DNA of 64,000 bases from contig JAHBXK010000009.1 in NCBI GenBank assembly GCA_019636535.1, positions 1 to 64,000 on the forward strand, written 5' to 3'. The stretch comes from Phycisphaeraceae bacterium (GTDB lineage Bacteria; Planctomycetota; Phycisphaerae; Phycisphaerales; UBA1924). Positions 1 through 8,265 of the stretch are shown here, piece after piece. Within the stretch, counting starts at the first letter, position 1; each line of letters starts with the position of its first letter. The notes beneath the pieces are model-generated. The model searched no databases, had not been told where the DNA came from, and worked only from the letters and a program-made list of their open reading frames with translations. A program made the translations under genes and the position numbers.

Positions 1-370
<370 letters not shown>

Positions 371-371
<1 letters not shown>

Positions 372-384
372 GCACGGCGGTTGC
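371..384 (+). promoter_or_regulatory. Candidate sigma-54 (-24/-12) promoter of flgB operon
   Basis: GGCAC, five bases, then TTGC. The GG and GC doublets are exactly ten bases apart, as required for sigma-54 RNA polymerase (consensus TGGCAC-N5-TTGCA). It begins on the last base of the regulator stop codon, and transcription would start near 396, about 50 bases before the flgB ATG. An activator-type HTH gene just upstream fits. No test was possible. Confidence 0.55.
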
Positions 385-444
385 GGGTTGCGGAGGGTGG
401 GGCTTGGGCGTCAGTTCCGGGCGAAGCGCGGAAGCGAGGGCCGG

Positions 445-882
445 ATGATCCAGGGCATTACGAACGACGGCGCGATGCCGGTGCTCGACGCGATGGTGCG
501 CTACGCGGGAGCGCGGCAGCGGCTGATCGCGCACAACGCCGCGAACATCTCGACGCCCGACTTCCGGCCGCTGGACGTGGACCCGGCGGAGTTTCGGTCG
601 GTGCTGCGGCGGGCGGTTGAGGAGCGGCGATCGCGGCACGGAGCGATCGGGGGAGAGTTGGAACTGCGAGGGAACGAGCGGGTGCGGTTCGGGTCGTCCG
701 GGTCGATCGAATTGAACCCGCGGACGCCGACGGGGAACGTGCTGTTCCACGATCGGAACAATCGGGACGTGGAGCGGTTGATGCAGGCGAACGCAGAGAA
801 CCTGGCGGCGTTCCGGGTGGCAACGGATTTGCTGAGGTCTCGGATGGAGATCATGCGCATCGCGATCTCGGAGCGCGTGTGA
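445..882 (+). CDS. flgB: Flagellar basal-body proximal rod protein FlgB
   Basis: FlgB is part of the proximal rod that links the MS ring to the rest of the axial structure. The protein (145 aa) has the conserved N-terminal rod/hook pattern, here YAGARQRLIAHNAANISTPDF (family: 'R...l.NNiANadTPgy'), and the C-terminal NRDVERLMQANAENLAAFRVATDLLRSRMEIMRIAI that FlgB uses for helix packing. Length fits the family (about 130-150 aa). ATG 445 was chosen over an upstream in-frame TTG because the recognisable domain starts there and a GA-rich ribosome site (431-440) precedes it. First gene of the long flagellar operon, 60 bases ahead of flgC. Confidence 0.93.
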   Translation: MIQGITNDGAMPVLDAMVRYAGARQRLIAHNAANISTPDFRPLDVDPAEFRSVLRRAVEERRSRHGAIGGELELRGNERVRFGSSGSIELNPRTPTGNVLFHDRNNRDVERLMQANAENLAAFRVATDLLRSRMEIMRIAISERV

Positions 883-942
883 TTGGCACCTGAATCGGGG
901 ATGTGAACAAAGCGGGGTGGCTTGGGAACGGGTTGAACGGCG

Positions 943-1356
943 ATGTATGGAGCGCTGGACATCTCGACGAGCGGCATGATCGCCCAGCGCACGAGGCTGG
1001 AGTCGATCACGGTCAACATCATCAACGTGGACACGCATCTGGACGCTGCGGGGAAGAACAACCCCTTCAAGCGTCGGACGGTTCACTTTGCGCCGGGCGA
1101 CCCGACGGCGGGCAGCCCGCAGGCACGGCGGCTGGGCGTTCACGTGGCGGCGATCGAGGAGGATCCCTCGTTCGTGCTGAAGTATGAGCCGACGAATCCG
1201 TACGCGGATGAGAGCGGGTATGTGAAGTATCCTGACGTGAACATCCCGTTCGAGCAGATCAATGCGTACGAGGCGCAGCGGGCGTATGAGGCGAACATCG
1301 TGGTGGCGGAGGCCACCAAGGCGATGATGACGCAGGCGCTGAGGCTGATCGCCTGA
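943..1356 (+). CDS. flgC: Flagellar basal-body rod protein FlgC
   Basis: Second proximal rod protein, 137 aa, usual FlgC size. The N terminus MYGALDISTSGMIAQRTRLESI matches the FlgC start ('mf.aldisasGl.aqr.rldvi'). The C terminus carries YVKYPDVNIPFEQINAYEAQRAYEANI, the FlgC signature 'GYV..PNVn...EM..m..A.R.YeaNv', followed by the terminal helix. The region usually reading 'NNIANanTT' is altered to VNIINVDTHLDA and followed by an unusual basic stretch, so the N-terminal strand may differ from enterobacterial FlgC. Lies between flgB and fliE as in most flagellar operons. Confidence 0.93.
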   Translation: MYGALDISTSGMIAQRTRLESITVNIINVDTHLDAAGKNNPFKRRTVHFAPGDPTAGSPQARRLGVHVAAIEEDPSFVLKYEPTNPYADESGYVKYPDVNIPFEQINAYEAQRAYEANIVVAEATKAMMTQALRLIA

Positions 1357-1389
1357 GCGTGAGAGAAGGACTGACGGCACGAGGCACGC

Positions 1390-1731
1390 ATGAGTGATCC
1401 ACTTGGACTGATCGGATCCGGCGGGGGGAGCGGCGGGATTGAGCGCCTGCACGGGCTTTCGGGTCCGGGCGGTGCTGCGCGAGGGCCGGGCGGCCCGGTC
1501 GGAGCGGGTGCGCCGAACTTCAAGGACGTGCTGCTGCAGAACATCAACGAGGTGAACAAGTTGCAGCAGGAGGCTGCGACGGCGATCGAGGATCTTGCGA
1601 CGGGACAGCGCGAGGACCTTGAGGGAGTGATGCTGGCGACGCAGAAGGCGGACGCGGCATTCCGAGCGCTGGTGGCGGTGCGCAACAAGGTTCAGCAGGC
1701 GTACGAAGAGATCAAGCAGATGCGGGTGTGA
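1390..1731 (+). CDS. fliE: Flagellar hook-basal body complex protein FliE
   Basis: FliE joins the MS ring/export gate to the proximal rod. The 113-residue protein has a Gly-rich N-terminal leader (residues 7-40) and then the conserved region FKDVLLQNINEVNKLQQEAATAIEDLATG, ending with DLEGVMLATQKADAAFRALVAVRNKVQQAYEEIKQM, which matches the FliE C terminus ('h.vmia.eka.lafql.vqvRNKlveAYqEImrM'). Length is normal. It follows flgC by 33 bases and precedes fliF, the classic flgBC-fliE-fliF order. Confidence 0.93.
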   Translation: MSDPLGLIGSGGGSGGIERLHGLSGPGGAARGPGGPVGAGAPNFKDVLLQNINEVNKLQQEAATAIEDLATGQREDLEGVMLATQKADAAFRALVAVRNKVQQAYEEIKQMRV

Positions 1732-1952
1732 CGGCGGGCCGGGTGCGGGTGGGGCGCGAGACTGATTGAGCGCAAGAGATGCGCGGCCGCGCGGGAAACG
1801 CGCGTGGCCGGGCGATGCTTGCGCGGACTTTGCAGCGTGAGGGGGCGGGTGTCCGAAACAGGGACCGACGACGGCCGAGCAAGGCGTGCGGAGCACGCCC
1901 GGCCGGGTTGTGGACGGGGGTGTGGGAGTCGGCAAGGAGGCCGGCACGGGCG

Positions 1953-3695
1953 ATGGAACAACTCCGGCGCATCTACGAGCGGATCGGCCAGCAGTTGGGG
2001 CTTCTGACGGGGAGCCAGAAACTGCTGATCGGGTCGTTGTGCGTGATCGCGCTGATGACACTGTTCCTTGTGTCGCAGTACGCGGGTTCTCCGAAACTGG
2101 TCGAGGTGATCCCGTCGGGGACCTCGCAGGAGCAGGAGCGCGCGCGGTCGTACCTGATGAGCGCGGGGTTTCCCGCGGAGATGCGGAACGGCAAGGTGGT
2201 GGTGCCGGCGGAGCGGCAGTTTCCGGCGCTCGCGCAGTTGGCCGAGGCGCAGGTGCTTCCGGATGACAAGGAGTTGACGTTCCGGAACCTGGCCGAGAAG
2301 CAGAACATGTTCATGCCCAAGGGTCAACTGGACCAGATGTACCAGACGGCCTTGACGAACGTGCTGGGGCAGGTCATCCGAAACTTCGACGGGATCAAGG
2401 ACGCGAGGGTGTTCATCAGCAACCCCGAGCCGCGCGGGATCGGTGTGGTGGCGCGGAAGCCGACGGCGCAGGTGACGGTGTTTACGGAGCAGGGACGGCC
2501 TTTGGACCAGAAGACGGTGGACGCGCTGGCGGACGTGGTGGCGGGGTCGGTGGCGGGGCTGGATGTTCGGAACGTGGCGGTGATCGACGGGACGCGGCGG
2601 CGGAGTTTCAGGGCGACGAACCCCGAGGACGCGGGAGTTCAGACGTACATCGAGCAGGTCGCGACGGTTGAGGACCGAGTCCGGCAGAAGATCGAGGACC
2701 ACCTCGGGGTGTTCATCTCGGGGGTGGTGGTGAGCGTGAACGCGATTGTGGACGGTGCGCGTCGCGAGAGCCGGGTGGAGGAGGCGCTGCCGAAGGGCGC
2801 GGGGACGGTGTCGGTTCCGATCCGCGAGAACAACTCGAGTTCGACGTCGAGCAACTCTTCGAGCGGCGCGGAGCCGGGGCTTGCGAGCAACACGGGGCTG
2901 GACATCGAGCGTGCGGGTTCGTCGGGGAACAGGACGAACACGGAGACGATCGAGAGCCAGAACGCGGTGAAGATCGGCACCAAGACGGTGCTGCAGACCG
3001 ATCCGCGCGGCCGGCCGACGAAGATCAACGTGGCGGTGAGCGTGCCGCGCGAGTGGGTGATGGAGATTCTGAAACGTCGCGGGAGCGGAGCGGGGGGCGG
3101 CGGGGGCGTCGACTCGGGAGAGCCGGACGACGCGACGATCGAGCAGGAGTGGCAGGCGCAGCATCAGCGATTGGTGGGGATGATCCGTCCGCTGATCGAC
3201 ACGAAGGACGTGCCGGGGACGATCGCGGAAGCGGGGGACGTGGTGGTGACGCTGATGCCGTTCGCTATGGCTTCGGCGACCGGTGGCGGCGTCGGGGGCA
3301 ATCGGGCGGGCGTGCCGGGCGGAGCATTCGAAGAGAGCGGGTCGGGGATGGTGGGGACGTTGAGCCGGGCGGTGGGGAGCGGTCTGGTGAAGCAGGCGGT
3401 GCTGTTGGCGCTGGCGGTGGTGGCTCTCGGGATGATGTTCGTGATGGTCCGCAAGTCCGGGCGTGGGCAGACGCTGCCTTCAGCGCAGGAGTTGGTGGGG
3501 ATTCCGCCGGCACTGCAGGGTGACAGCGACCTGGTGGGCGAGGCGGACGAGACCGACACGGCGATGATCGGGATCGAGGTGGATTCTGATGCGTTGAAGA
3601 CTGGGCGGATGCTGGAGGAGGTCTCGGACCTGGTGAAGTCGAACCCGCAGGCTGCGGCGTCGGTGTTCAACCGCTGGCTGAGCACGGAGGATTGA
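1953..3695 (+). CDS. fliF: Flagellar MS-ring protein FliF
   Basis: FliF forms the inner-membrane MS ring on which the rotor and the export gate assemble. The 580-aa protein has two membrane helices, residues about 23-43 and about 480-498, flanking a large periplasmic part. YscJ-like ring motifs are present (LVEVIPSGTSQEQERARSYL; GIKDARVFISNPEPRG; VTVFTEQGRPLDQKTVDALADVVAGSVAGLDVRNVAVIDG). A Ser/Asn-rich linker lies in the middle of the periplasmic part. The C-terminal cytoplasmic tail (SDLVKSNPQAAASVFNRWLS) is the FliG-binding segment. ATG 1953 is preceded by an AAGGAGG ribosome site at 1934-1940. An in-frame upstream start at 1779 would add a basic stretch without family similarity. Confidence 0.94.
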   Translation: MEQLRRIYERIGQQLGLLTGSQKLLIGSLCVIALMTLFLVSQYAGSPKLVEVIPSGTSQEQERARSYLMSAGFPAEMRNGKVVVPAERQFPALAQLAEAQVLPDDKELTFRNLAEKQNMFMPKGQLDQMYQTALTNVLGQVIRNFDGIKDARVFISNPEPRGIGVVARKPTAQVTVFTEQGRPLDQKTVDALADVVAGSVAGLDVRNVAVIDGTRRRSFRATNPEDAGVQTYIEQVATVEDRVRQKIEDHLGVFISGVVVSVNAIVDGARRESRVEEALPKGAGTVSVPIRENNSSSTSSNSSSGAEPGLASNTGLDIERAGSSGNRTNTETIESQNAVKIGTKTVLQTDPRGRPTKINVAVSVPREWVMEILKRRGSGAGGGGGVDSGEPDDATIEQEWQAQHQRLVGMIRPLIDTKDVPGTIAEAGDVVVTLMPFAMASATGGGVGGNRAGVPGGAFEESGSGMVGTLSRAVGSGLVKQAVLLALAVVALGMMFVMVRKSGRGQTLPSAQELVGIPPALQGDSDLVGEADETDTAMIGIEVDSDALKTGRMLEEVSDLVKSNPQAAASVFNRWLSTED

Positions 3696-3698
3696 GCG

Positions 3699-4739
3699 AT
3701 GGCGCGCAAGCCGGGTGAGAAACTGCCGACGGACCCGACGCAGGTGAGCGGCCTGACGAAGGCGGCGATCCTGCTGATGTCGCTGGACACGGCGGTGGCG
3801 AGCCAGATGCTCAAGCAGATCGCGCCTGAGCAGGTGGAAGAGGTGACGCGCGAGTTGGCGGGGCTCGGGCGGGTGCCGATCGAGCTTCGGAACGCGGTGG
3901 TTGAGGAGTTCTACGGGCTGTCGATCGCGAGCCAGTATGTGAACGAGGGAGGGCTGGACTACGCGAAGGTGTTGCTGAAGGAGTCGCTGGAACCGGGGCA
4001 GGCGGACCGGGTTCTGCAGCAGATCCAGACGCAGGTGCAGAAGACGCCGTTCGCGTTCCTGCAGAAGGCCGAGAGCGAGAACGTGCTGACGTTCATCCAG
4101 GAGGAGCACCCGCAGACGATCGCGCTGATCGTGTGCCACTTGCCGCACCACAAGGCGGCGGAGATTCTGGCGGGGTTGCCGCTTCAGAAGCAGATCGAGG
4201 TGATCAAGCGGATCGCGAACATGGAGCAGACGAACCCCGAGGTGATCAAGGAGGTCGAGAAGGGGTTGGAGAGCCGGTTGAGTTCGATGCTGATGCAGAG
4301 CATGGAGAAGGCGGGCGGCATCAACACGGTTGCGGAGGTGTTGAACCTGGCGGACCGCGCAACCGAGAAGTCGATCATGGAGGGGTTGGAGGCGGAGGAT
4401 CCGGAACTTGTCGAGGAGATCCGGCGGTTGATGTTCGTGTTCGAGGACGTGCTGAAAGTGGACGACAAGGGGATCCAGGCGATCCTGAAGGAAGTGGACA
4501 ACGACGAACTGGCGCTGGCGCTGAAGACGGCGAGCCAGGAATTGCAGAACAAGATCTTCAAGAATATGTCGGAGCGTGCGGCGTCGTTGATCAAAGAGGA
4601 CATGCAGTACATGGGCCCGGTGCGCGTGACCGACGTGGAGCAGGCACAGCAGCGGATCGTGGACATCGTGCGCCGGCTGGAAGACTCGGGCGAGATTCTG
4701 ATCGCAGGTCGCGGCGGCGAGAGCGACCTGATCGTGTAA
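3699..4739 (+). CDS. fliG: Flagellar motor switch protein FliG
   Basis: FliG is the rotor protein that contacts the stator and transmits torque. The 346 residues match the usual length and architecture: an N-terminal FliF-binding domain (LTKAAILLMSLDTAVASQMLKQI), a middle domain with the EHPQ motif near residues 136-139, and a C-terminal torque domain with MFVFEDVLKVDDKGIQAILKEVDNDELALALK, retaining the alternating charged residues used for stator interaction. Only three bases separate it from the fliF stop, and GGAGG in the end of fliF serves as ribosome site. Very sure. Confidence 0.96.
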   Translation: MARKPGEKLPTDPTQVSGLTKAAILLMSLDTAVASQMLKQIAPEQVEEVTRELAGLGRVPIELRNAVVEEFYGLSIASQYVNEGGLDYAKVLLKESLEPGQADRVLQQIQTQVQKTPFAFLQKAESENVLTFIQEEHPQTIALIVCHLPHHKAAEILAGLPLQKQIEVIKRIANMEQTNPEVIKEVEKGLESRLSSMLMQSMEKAGGINTVAEVLNLADRATEKSIMEGLEAEDPELVEEIRRLMFVFEDVLKVDDKGIQAILKEVDNDELALALKTASQELQNKIFKNMSERAASLIKEDMQYMGPVRVTDVEQAQQRIVDIVRRLEDSGEILIAGRGGESDLIV

Positions 4740-4791
4740 GGGAAGGAGCGGAGGCGGCACGGCCGGGGCGGCCGGGTCGTCCGGACGTGCG

Positions 4792-5568
4792 ATGACGCTG
4801 ATCAAGAACGCACAAGCCGCGATGCTGGCCCGCGAGGCGGTGGTGCTGGACCTAGGGGACCTGCGCCGGCAGGGAGAAGCGCTGGTGGCGCAGGCCCGGG
4901 CGCGGGCCGAGGCGATCGTGCGGGAGGCGGAGGCCGAGCGGGATCGGATCGTGGCCGGGGCGGCGGAGCGCGGGCACGCCGAGGGGGTGGAACGAGGATT
5001 GTCCGAGGGTCGTCGCAAGGGCGAGGAAGCGGGCAGGGCCGAGGCGTTGACAACGCAGAGCGCTGCGATCGAGACGATGACGGCGAGGTGGACCGAGGCG
5101 GTCTCGGCGTTCGAGGCCGATCGCACCGCGCTGCTGGAATCGGCGCAGCGCGACGTGATCCGGCTCGCGGTGTTGATCGGCGAGCGTGTGACCAAGCGGA
5201 TCGTGGAGACAGATCCTTCGGTCGCATCGGAGCAAGTGGCGGAAGCGCTCCGGCTGGTGTTGCGCCCGACGGGGGTGGTGGTGGCGGTCAACCCCGAAGA
5301 TCGAGCGATGGTCGAGTCGGCGCTGCCCGGATTGGTGGCGACGATCGGCGCGGCGTCGCATGTTCAACTTGTGGATGATCCGGCGTTGTCTCGCGGGTCT
5401 TGCATCGTTCGGTGCGTGGGGAACGGCGCTGAGGTTGGCGCGGGCGCCGGTGCTGGCGGCGAGATCGACGCGACGATCGGGACGCAACTGGAGCGGATCG
5501 CGGAGCTGATCGTGCCCGGGGGCGATGATGGGCGCAGCGGGGGTGGGCGCGGGGAGGTCAGCGCGTGA
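4792..5568 (+). CDS. fliH: Flagellar assembly protein FliH (export ATPase regulator)
   Basis: FliH binds the export ATPase FliI and controls it at the cytoplasmic side of the export gate. The 258-aa protein shows an Ala/Glu/Arg-rich coiled coil (about residues 20-95) containing several GxxxG-like steps (EGVERGLSEGRRKGEEAG), typical of FliH. The C-terminal domain resembles V-type ATPase subunit E (LAVLIGERVTKRIVETDPSVASEQVAEAL, VAVNPEDRAMVES, DPALSRGSCIVR). The Gly/Ala tail before the stop is variable in the family. Its 3' end overlaps the fliI start by four bases. Confidence 0.88.
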   Translation: MTLIKNAQAAMLAREAVVLDLGDLRRQGEALVAQARARAEAIVREAEAERDRIVAGAAERGHAEGVERGLSEGRRKGEEAGRAEALTTQSAAIETMTARWTEAVSAFEADRTALLESAQRDVIRLAVLIGERVTKRIVETDPSVASEQVAEALRLVLRPTGVVVAVNPEDRAMVESALPGLVATIGAASHVQLVDDPALSRGSCIVRCVGNGAEVGAGAGAGGEIDATIGTQLERIAELIVPGGDDGRSGGGRGEVSA

Positions 5569-6983
5569 GCGGCCTGACGGCGGAAATGGAAGCGGTTCGG
5601 TCGGTGCAGCCGTTTCGGTTGACTGGGCGAGTGGCGGCGCTGCGCGGGATGAGTCTGCACGTGTCGGACCTGCCGATGCCGGTGGGGTCGCTGGTTCGGA
5701 TCGAATCGGGCTGGCGTGGTGCGAACAGTGACGGGGAGACGCGGGACGGATTGCTGGGCGAGGTGGTGGGGTTTGACGGGGCGCACGCGATCGTGATGCT
5801 GCTGGGCGGGACGGGCGGGGTTCGCGCGGGCGACCGTGCGGTTGGCCTGCACGCGATGCAGACGGTGGGCGTGGGAGAGGGGCTGTTGGGTCGAGTGATC
5901 GACGGGCTGGGAAGGCCGATGGACGGGCGGGGTGCCTTGGGGCGATTGGCCCAACGGCCGATCGATCCTGCGCCGCTCTCGCCGCTGGCGCGCGGGCGCG
6001 TGACGGAGGCGATCCCGACTGGCGTGCGTGCGATGGACATGATGACGACGTTGGGAAAGGGGCAGAGGCTGGGCGTGTTCGCCGGTCCGGGTGTGGGCAA
6101 GAGCACGCTGCTGGGGAACATCGCGAGGCAGAACGCGGGGGACGTGAGCGTGGTGGCGCTGATCGGCGAGCGCGGCAAGGAAGTGTCGGACTTCATCGAG
6201 CGTGAACTCGGGCCGGAGGGATTGGCGCGGAGCGTCGTGGTGGTGGCGACGGGGGATCAGAGCCCGCTGTTGCGGGTGCGAGCAGCGCTGGTGGCGTGCG
6301 CGGTGGCGGAGCACTTTCGCGATCGCGGCGCGGACGTGATGCTGATCATGGACTCGGTGACGCGGTTTGCGCACGCGCAGCGTCAGATCGGGCTGAGCGT
6401 GGGTGAGCCGCCGGCGACGCGCGGGTACACGCCGAGCGTGTTCGCAGCGCTTGCCCGGCTGCTTGAGCGGGCGGGGGCGCTGGCGCGCCCGGCACGCGCG
6501 GGGTGCCGGGCGGGAACGATCACGGGGGTGTACTCGGTGCTTGTGGAAGGGGATGACATGACCGAGCCCGTGGCGGATGCCTCGAGGGGCATTCTGGACG
6601 GGCACGTGATCTTGTCGAGGGCGCTGGCGCAGCGCGGGCATTATCCGGCGATCGACGTGCTGGACTCGGTGTCGCGCGTGGCGGCGGAGGTGTGCGACGA
6701 AGCGCACGTGGCCGCGCGGCAGCAGGTGCTCCGGCTCTTGGCGAAGTTTCGGGAGATCGAGGACCTTGTGCAGATCGGGGCGTATGCGCGCGGATCGAAC
6801 GCGCTGGCGGACGTCGCGATTCGGTACGTCGAGCCGATCAATGAATTGCTGCGGCAGGATCGATCGGAGCGTGTGGAACGCGGGCGGGCGGCGGAGTCGT
6901 TTGTGCAGGCACGGTCGAGGCTGGTGAAACTCGCGATCGAGTCCGGTGCGATGCTGCAGCAACTCTCGGTGAAGAAGGGGTGA
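5565..6983 (+). CDS. fliI: Flagellum-specific export ATPase FliI
   Basis: FliI is the F1-beta-like ATPase that energises substrate loading into the flagellar type III export gate. The 472-aa protein contains a Walker A motif GPGVGKST near residue 174, ALIGERGKEVSDFIE, a Walker B segment VMLIMDSVTRFAHAQRQIGL near residue 258, and GEPPATRGYTPSVF, all hallmarks of the FliI/YscN family. The start is a GTG that overlaps the fliH stop codon, indicating translational coupling. Length is normal (about 440-480). Very sure. Confidence 0.96.
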   Translation: MSGLTAEMEAVRSVQPFRLTGRVAALRGMSLHVSDLPMPVGSLVRIESGWRGANSDGETRDGLLGEVVGFDGAHAIVMLLGGTGGVRAGDRAVGLHAMQTVGVGEGLLGRVIDGLGRPMDGRGALGRLAQRPIDPAPLSPLARGRVTEAIPTGVRAMDMMTTLGKGQRLGVFAGPGVGKSTLLGNIARQNAGDVSVVALIGERGKEVSDFIERELGPEGLARSVVVVATGDQSPLLRVRAALVACAVAEHFRDRGADVMLIMDSVTRFAHAQRQIGLSVGEPPATRGYTPSVFAALARLLERAGALARPARAGCRAGTITGVYSVLVEGDDMTEPVADASRGILDGHVILSRALAQRGHYPAIDVLDSVSRVAAEVCDEAHVAARQQVLRLLAKFREIEDLVQIGAYARGSNALADVAIRYVEPINELLRQDRSERVERGRAAESFVQARSRLVKLAIESGAMLQQLSVKKG

Positions 6984-7036
6984 GCGGGGAACGGCAACGG
7001 TGGGTGGGGTGATCGAACGGAGCGGATGGAAGGGAC

Positions 7037-7540
7037 ATGGCCGGAACGAACCGCCGATTCATCTTCAGTCTGGAGCCCGTGCTGGAGGTTCGCCGTGAGC
7101 GCGAGCGCAGCGCGATGCTCCGCGTGGCGGAGTTGGAGCGGGAGCGGCTGGCGGCGGAGGAGCGGTTGAGAACCATGAGCGCGGAGGCGGATCGTGCCCG
7201 CGTGGAACTGCGCGAGTGCCTGGCCGGTCCCGGGCGGGAGATGGCGGTTCGCGGTGTGCGTATGCAGGCGGCCGCGCTGTTCAGTCTGCACGGCCGGACG
7301 CACGCGGGGGCGCTGACGCTGGCGGGGGTGCTGAAACGGCTGGAGACGGCGCGGGCGGAGTTGCTGAAGGCGACGACCGATCGCAAGGCGGTGGAGCGGC
7401 TGCGGGAGCGCCGGCTGGAAGAGTGGCGGACGGGGGTTCGAAGAGCCGAGGCCAAGCAGGTCGATGAGATCACGACGGCGGCGTCGGCGCGGGCGATGGC
7501 CCATGGCGGCACGCGGGCGGGCGCGGAGGTGGTGCGATGA
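7037..7540 (+). CDS. fliJ: FliJ-like export chaperone
   Basis: A 167-aa, strongly charged, alpha-helical protein rich in Arg, Glu and Ala, predicted as a long coiled coil (residues about 15-140). The opening FIFSLEPVLEVRRERERSAMLRVAELERER matches the FliJ N terminus ('f.l..vl.lr...e......la....'). FliJ acts as general chaperone and as the stalk-like partner of FliI. FliJ sequences diverge, so the call relies on position directly after fliI, size and coiled-coil content. The stop overlaps the ATG of the next gene (ATGA). Confidence 0.8.
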   Translation: MAGTNRRFIFSLEPVLEVRRERERSAMLRVAELERERLAAEERLRTMSAEADRARVELRECLAGPGREMAVRGVRMQAAALFSLHGRTHAGALTLAGVLKRLETARAELLKATTDRKAVERLRERRLEEWRTGVRRAEAKQVDEITTAASARAMAHGGTRAGAEVVR

Positions 7541-8265
7541 AATCGGCCTGGACGATCGTGAGCGTGGTGGCGGTTGCGAACTTGTTGGCGCTGGGGCTGC
7601 TCGCGGCGTGGCTGGTGACGGGTGATCGGCTGGACCGGGATCGCGTGGAGCGGATTCGGTCGATGCTGTCGGTGACGATCGCGGACGAGCGAGCGGCGGA
7701 CGAGACGGTCAGGCAGGAGACCGAGCGGGCGCGGGCCGAGGCCGAGCTCGCTGAGAAGATGGCCCGGCCGCCGATCCCGGCGTCTTTCATCATCGAGTCC
7801 GCGCAGTTGGCTCGGGACTCGGAGTTGCAGGTTGATCTTCGGCGGCAGCGCGAGTTGGAGGACCTGCGGATCAGTCTGCTGCGGTTGCAGGCTGGGCTGG
7901 AGGAGCGCGAGACGGAACTGGCGGGTCGCGTGGAGGCGTTCGAGGAGGCCAAGCGGCGGTACGCCTCGACGGAAGGAGCGGAACAGTTTCGCGCTGCGCT
8001 GACGACGCTGGAGGGTCAGCGGCCGCGGGATGCCAAGGCGGTGTTGCATGCGCTGTTGACGATCGGTCAGCAGGAGCAGGTGACGGCGTATCTGGCGAGC
8101 ATGGACGAGGGGGCGCGGACGAAGGTGATCGCGGAGTTTGTGAAGGACAGCCCGGCGGTGGCAGCGGATTTGCTCGAACGGCTTCGGACGCGTGGGCTCG
8201 GCATCAACCGGTCAACGCTCTCAGGAGTTTCGAGCGATGGCCAGCCCGGTTCAAGGACGCCCTAG
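7537..8265 (+). CDS. MotE/YlxF-like flagellar protein with MgtE-N-type helices
   Basis: The 242-aa protein has one N-terminal membrane helix (residues about 8-27), then a long charged coiled coil (about 40-145). The C-terminal part, LEGQRPRDAKAVLHALLTIGQQEQVTAYLASMDEGARTKVIAEFV, resembles the helical repeat of the MgtE intracellular N domain ('L..l...kaa.iL..m.p..aa.il..m......kil..l'). This architecture, in the slot between fliJ and fliK, is that of Bacillus YlxF and rhizobial MotE, a periplasmic chaperone of motility proteins. Whether it chaperones a stator component here is inference. It is coupled to fliJ (ATGA) and its 3' end overlaps fliK by 29 bases. Confidence 0.72.
   Translation: MKSAWTIVSVVAVANLLALGLLAAWLVTGDRLDRDRVERIRSMLSVTIADERAADETVRQETERARAEAELAEKMARPPIPASFIIESAQLARDSELQVDLRRQRELEDLRISLLRLQAGLEERETELAGRVEAFEEAKRRYASTEGAEQFRAALTTLEGQRPRDAKAVLHALLTIGQQEQVTAYLASMDEGARTKVIAEFVKDSPAVAADLLERLRTRGLGINRSTLSGVSSDGQPGSRTP

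Noticed and set aside
883-942. Second sigma-54-like element (TGGCAC) before flgC
   Set aside because: The -12 GC doublet is missing at the right distance.
5364-6962. 532-residue minus-strand open frame opposite fliI
   Set aside because: Same compositional shadow; fliI motifs are intact on the + strand.
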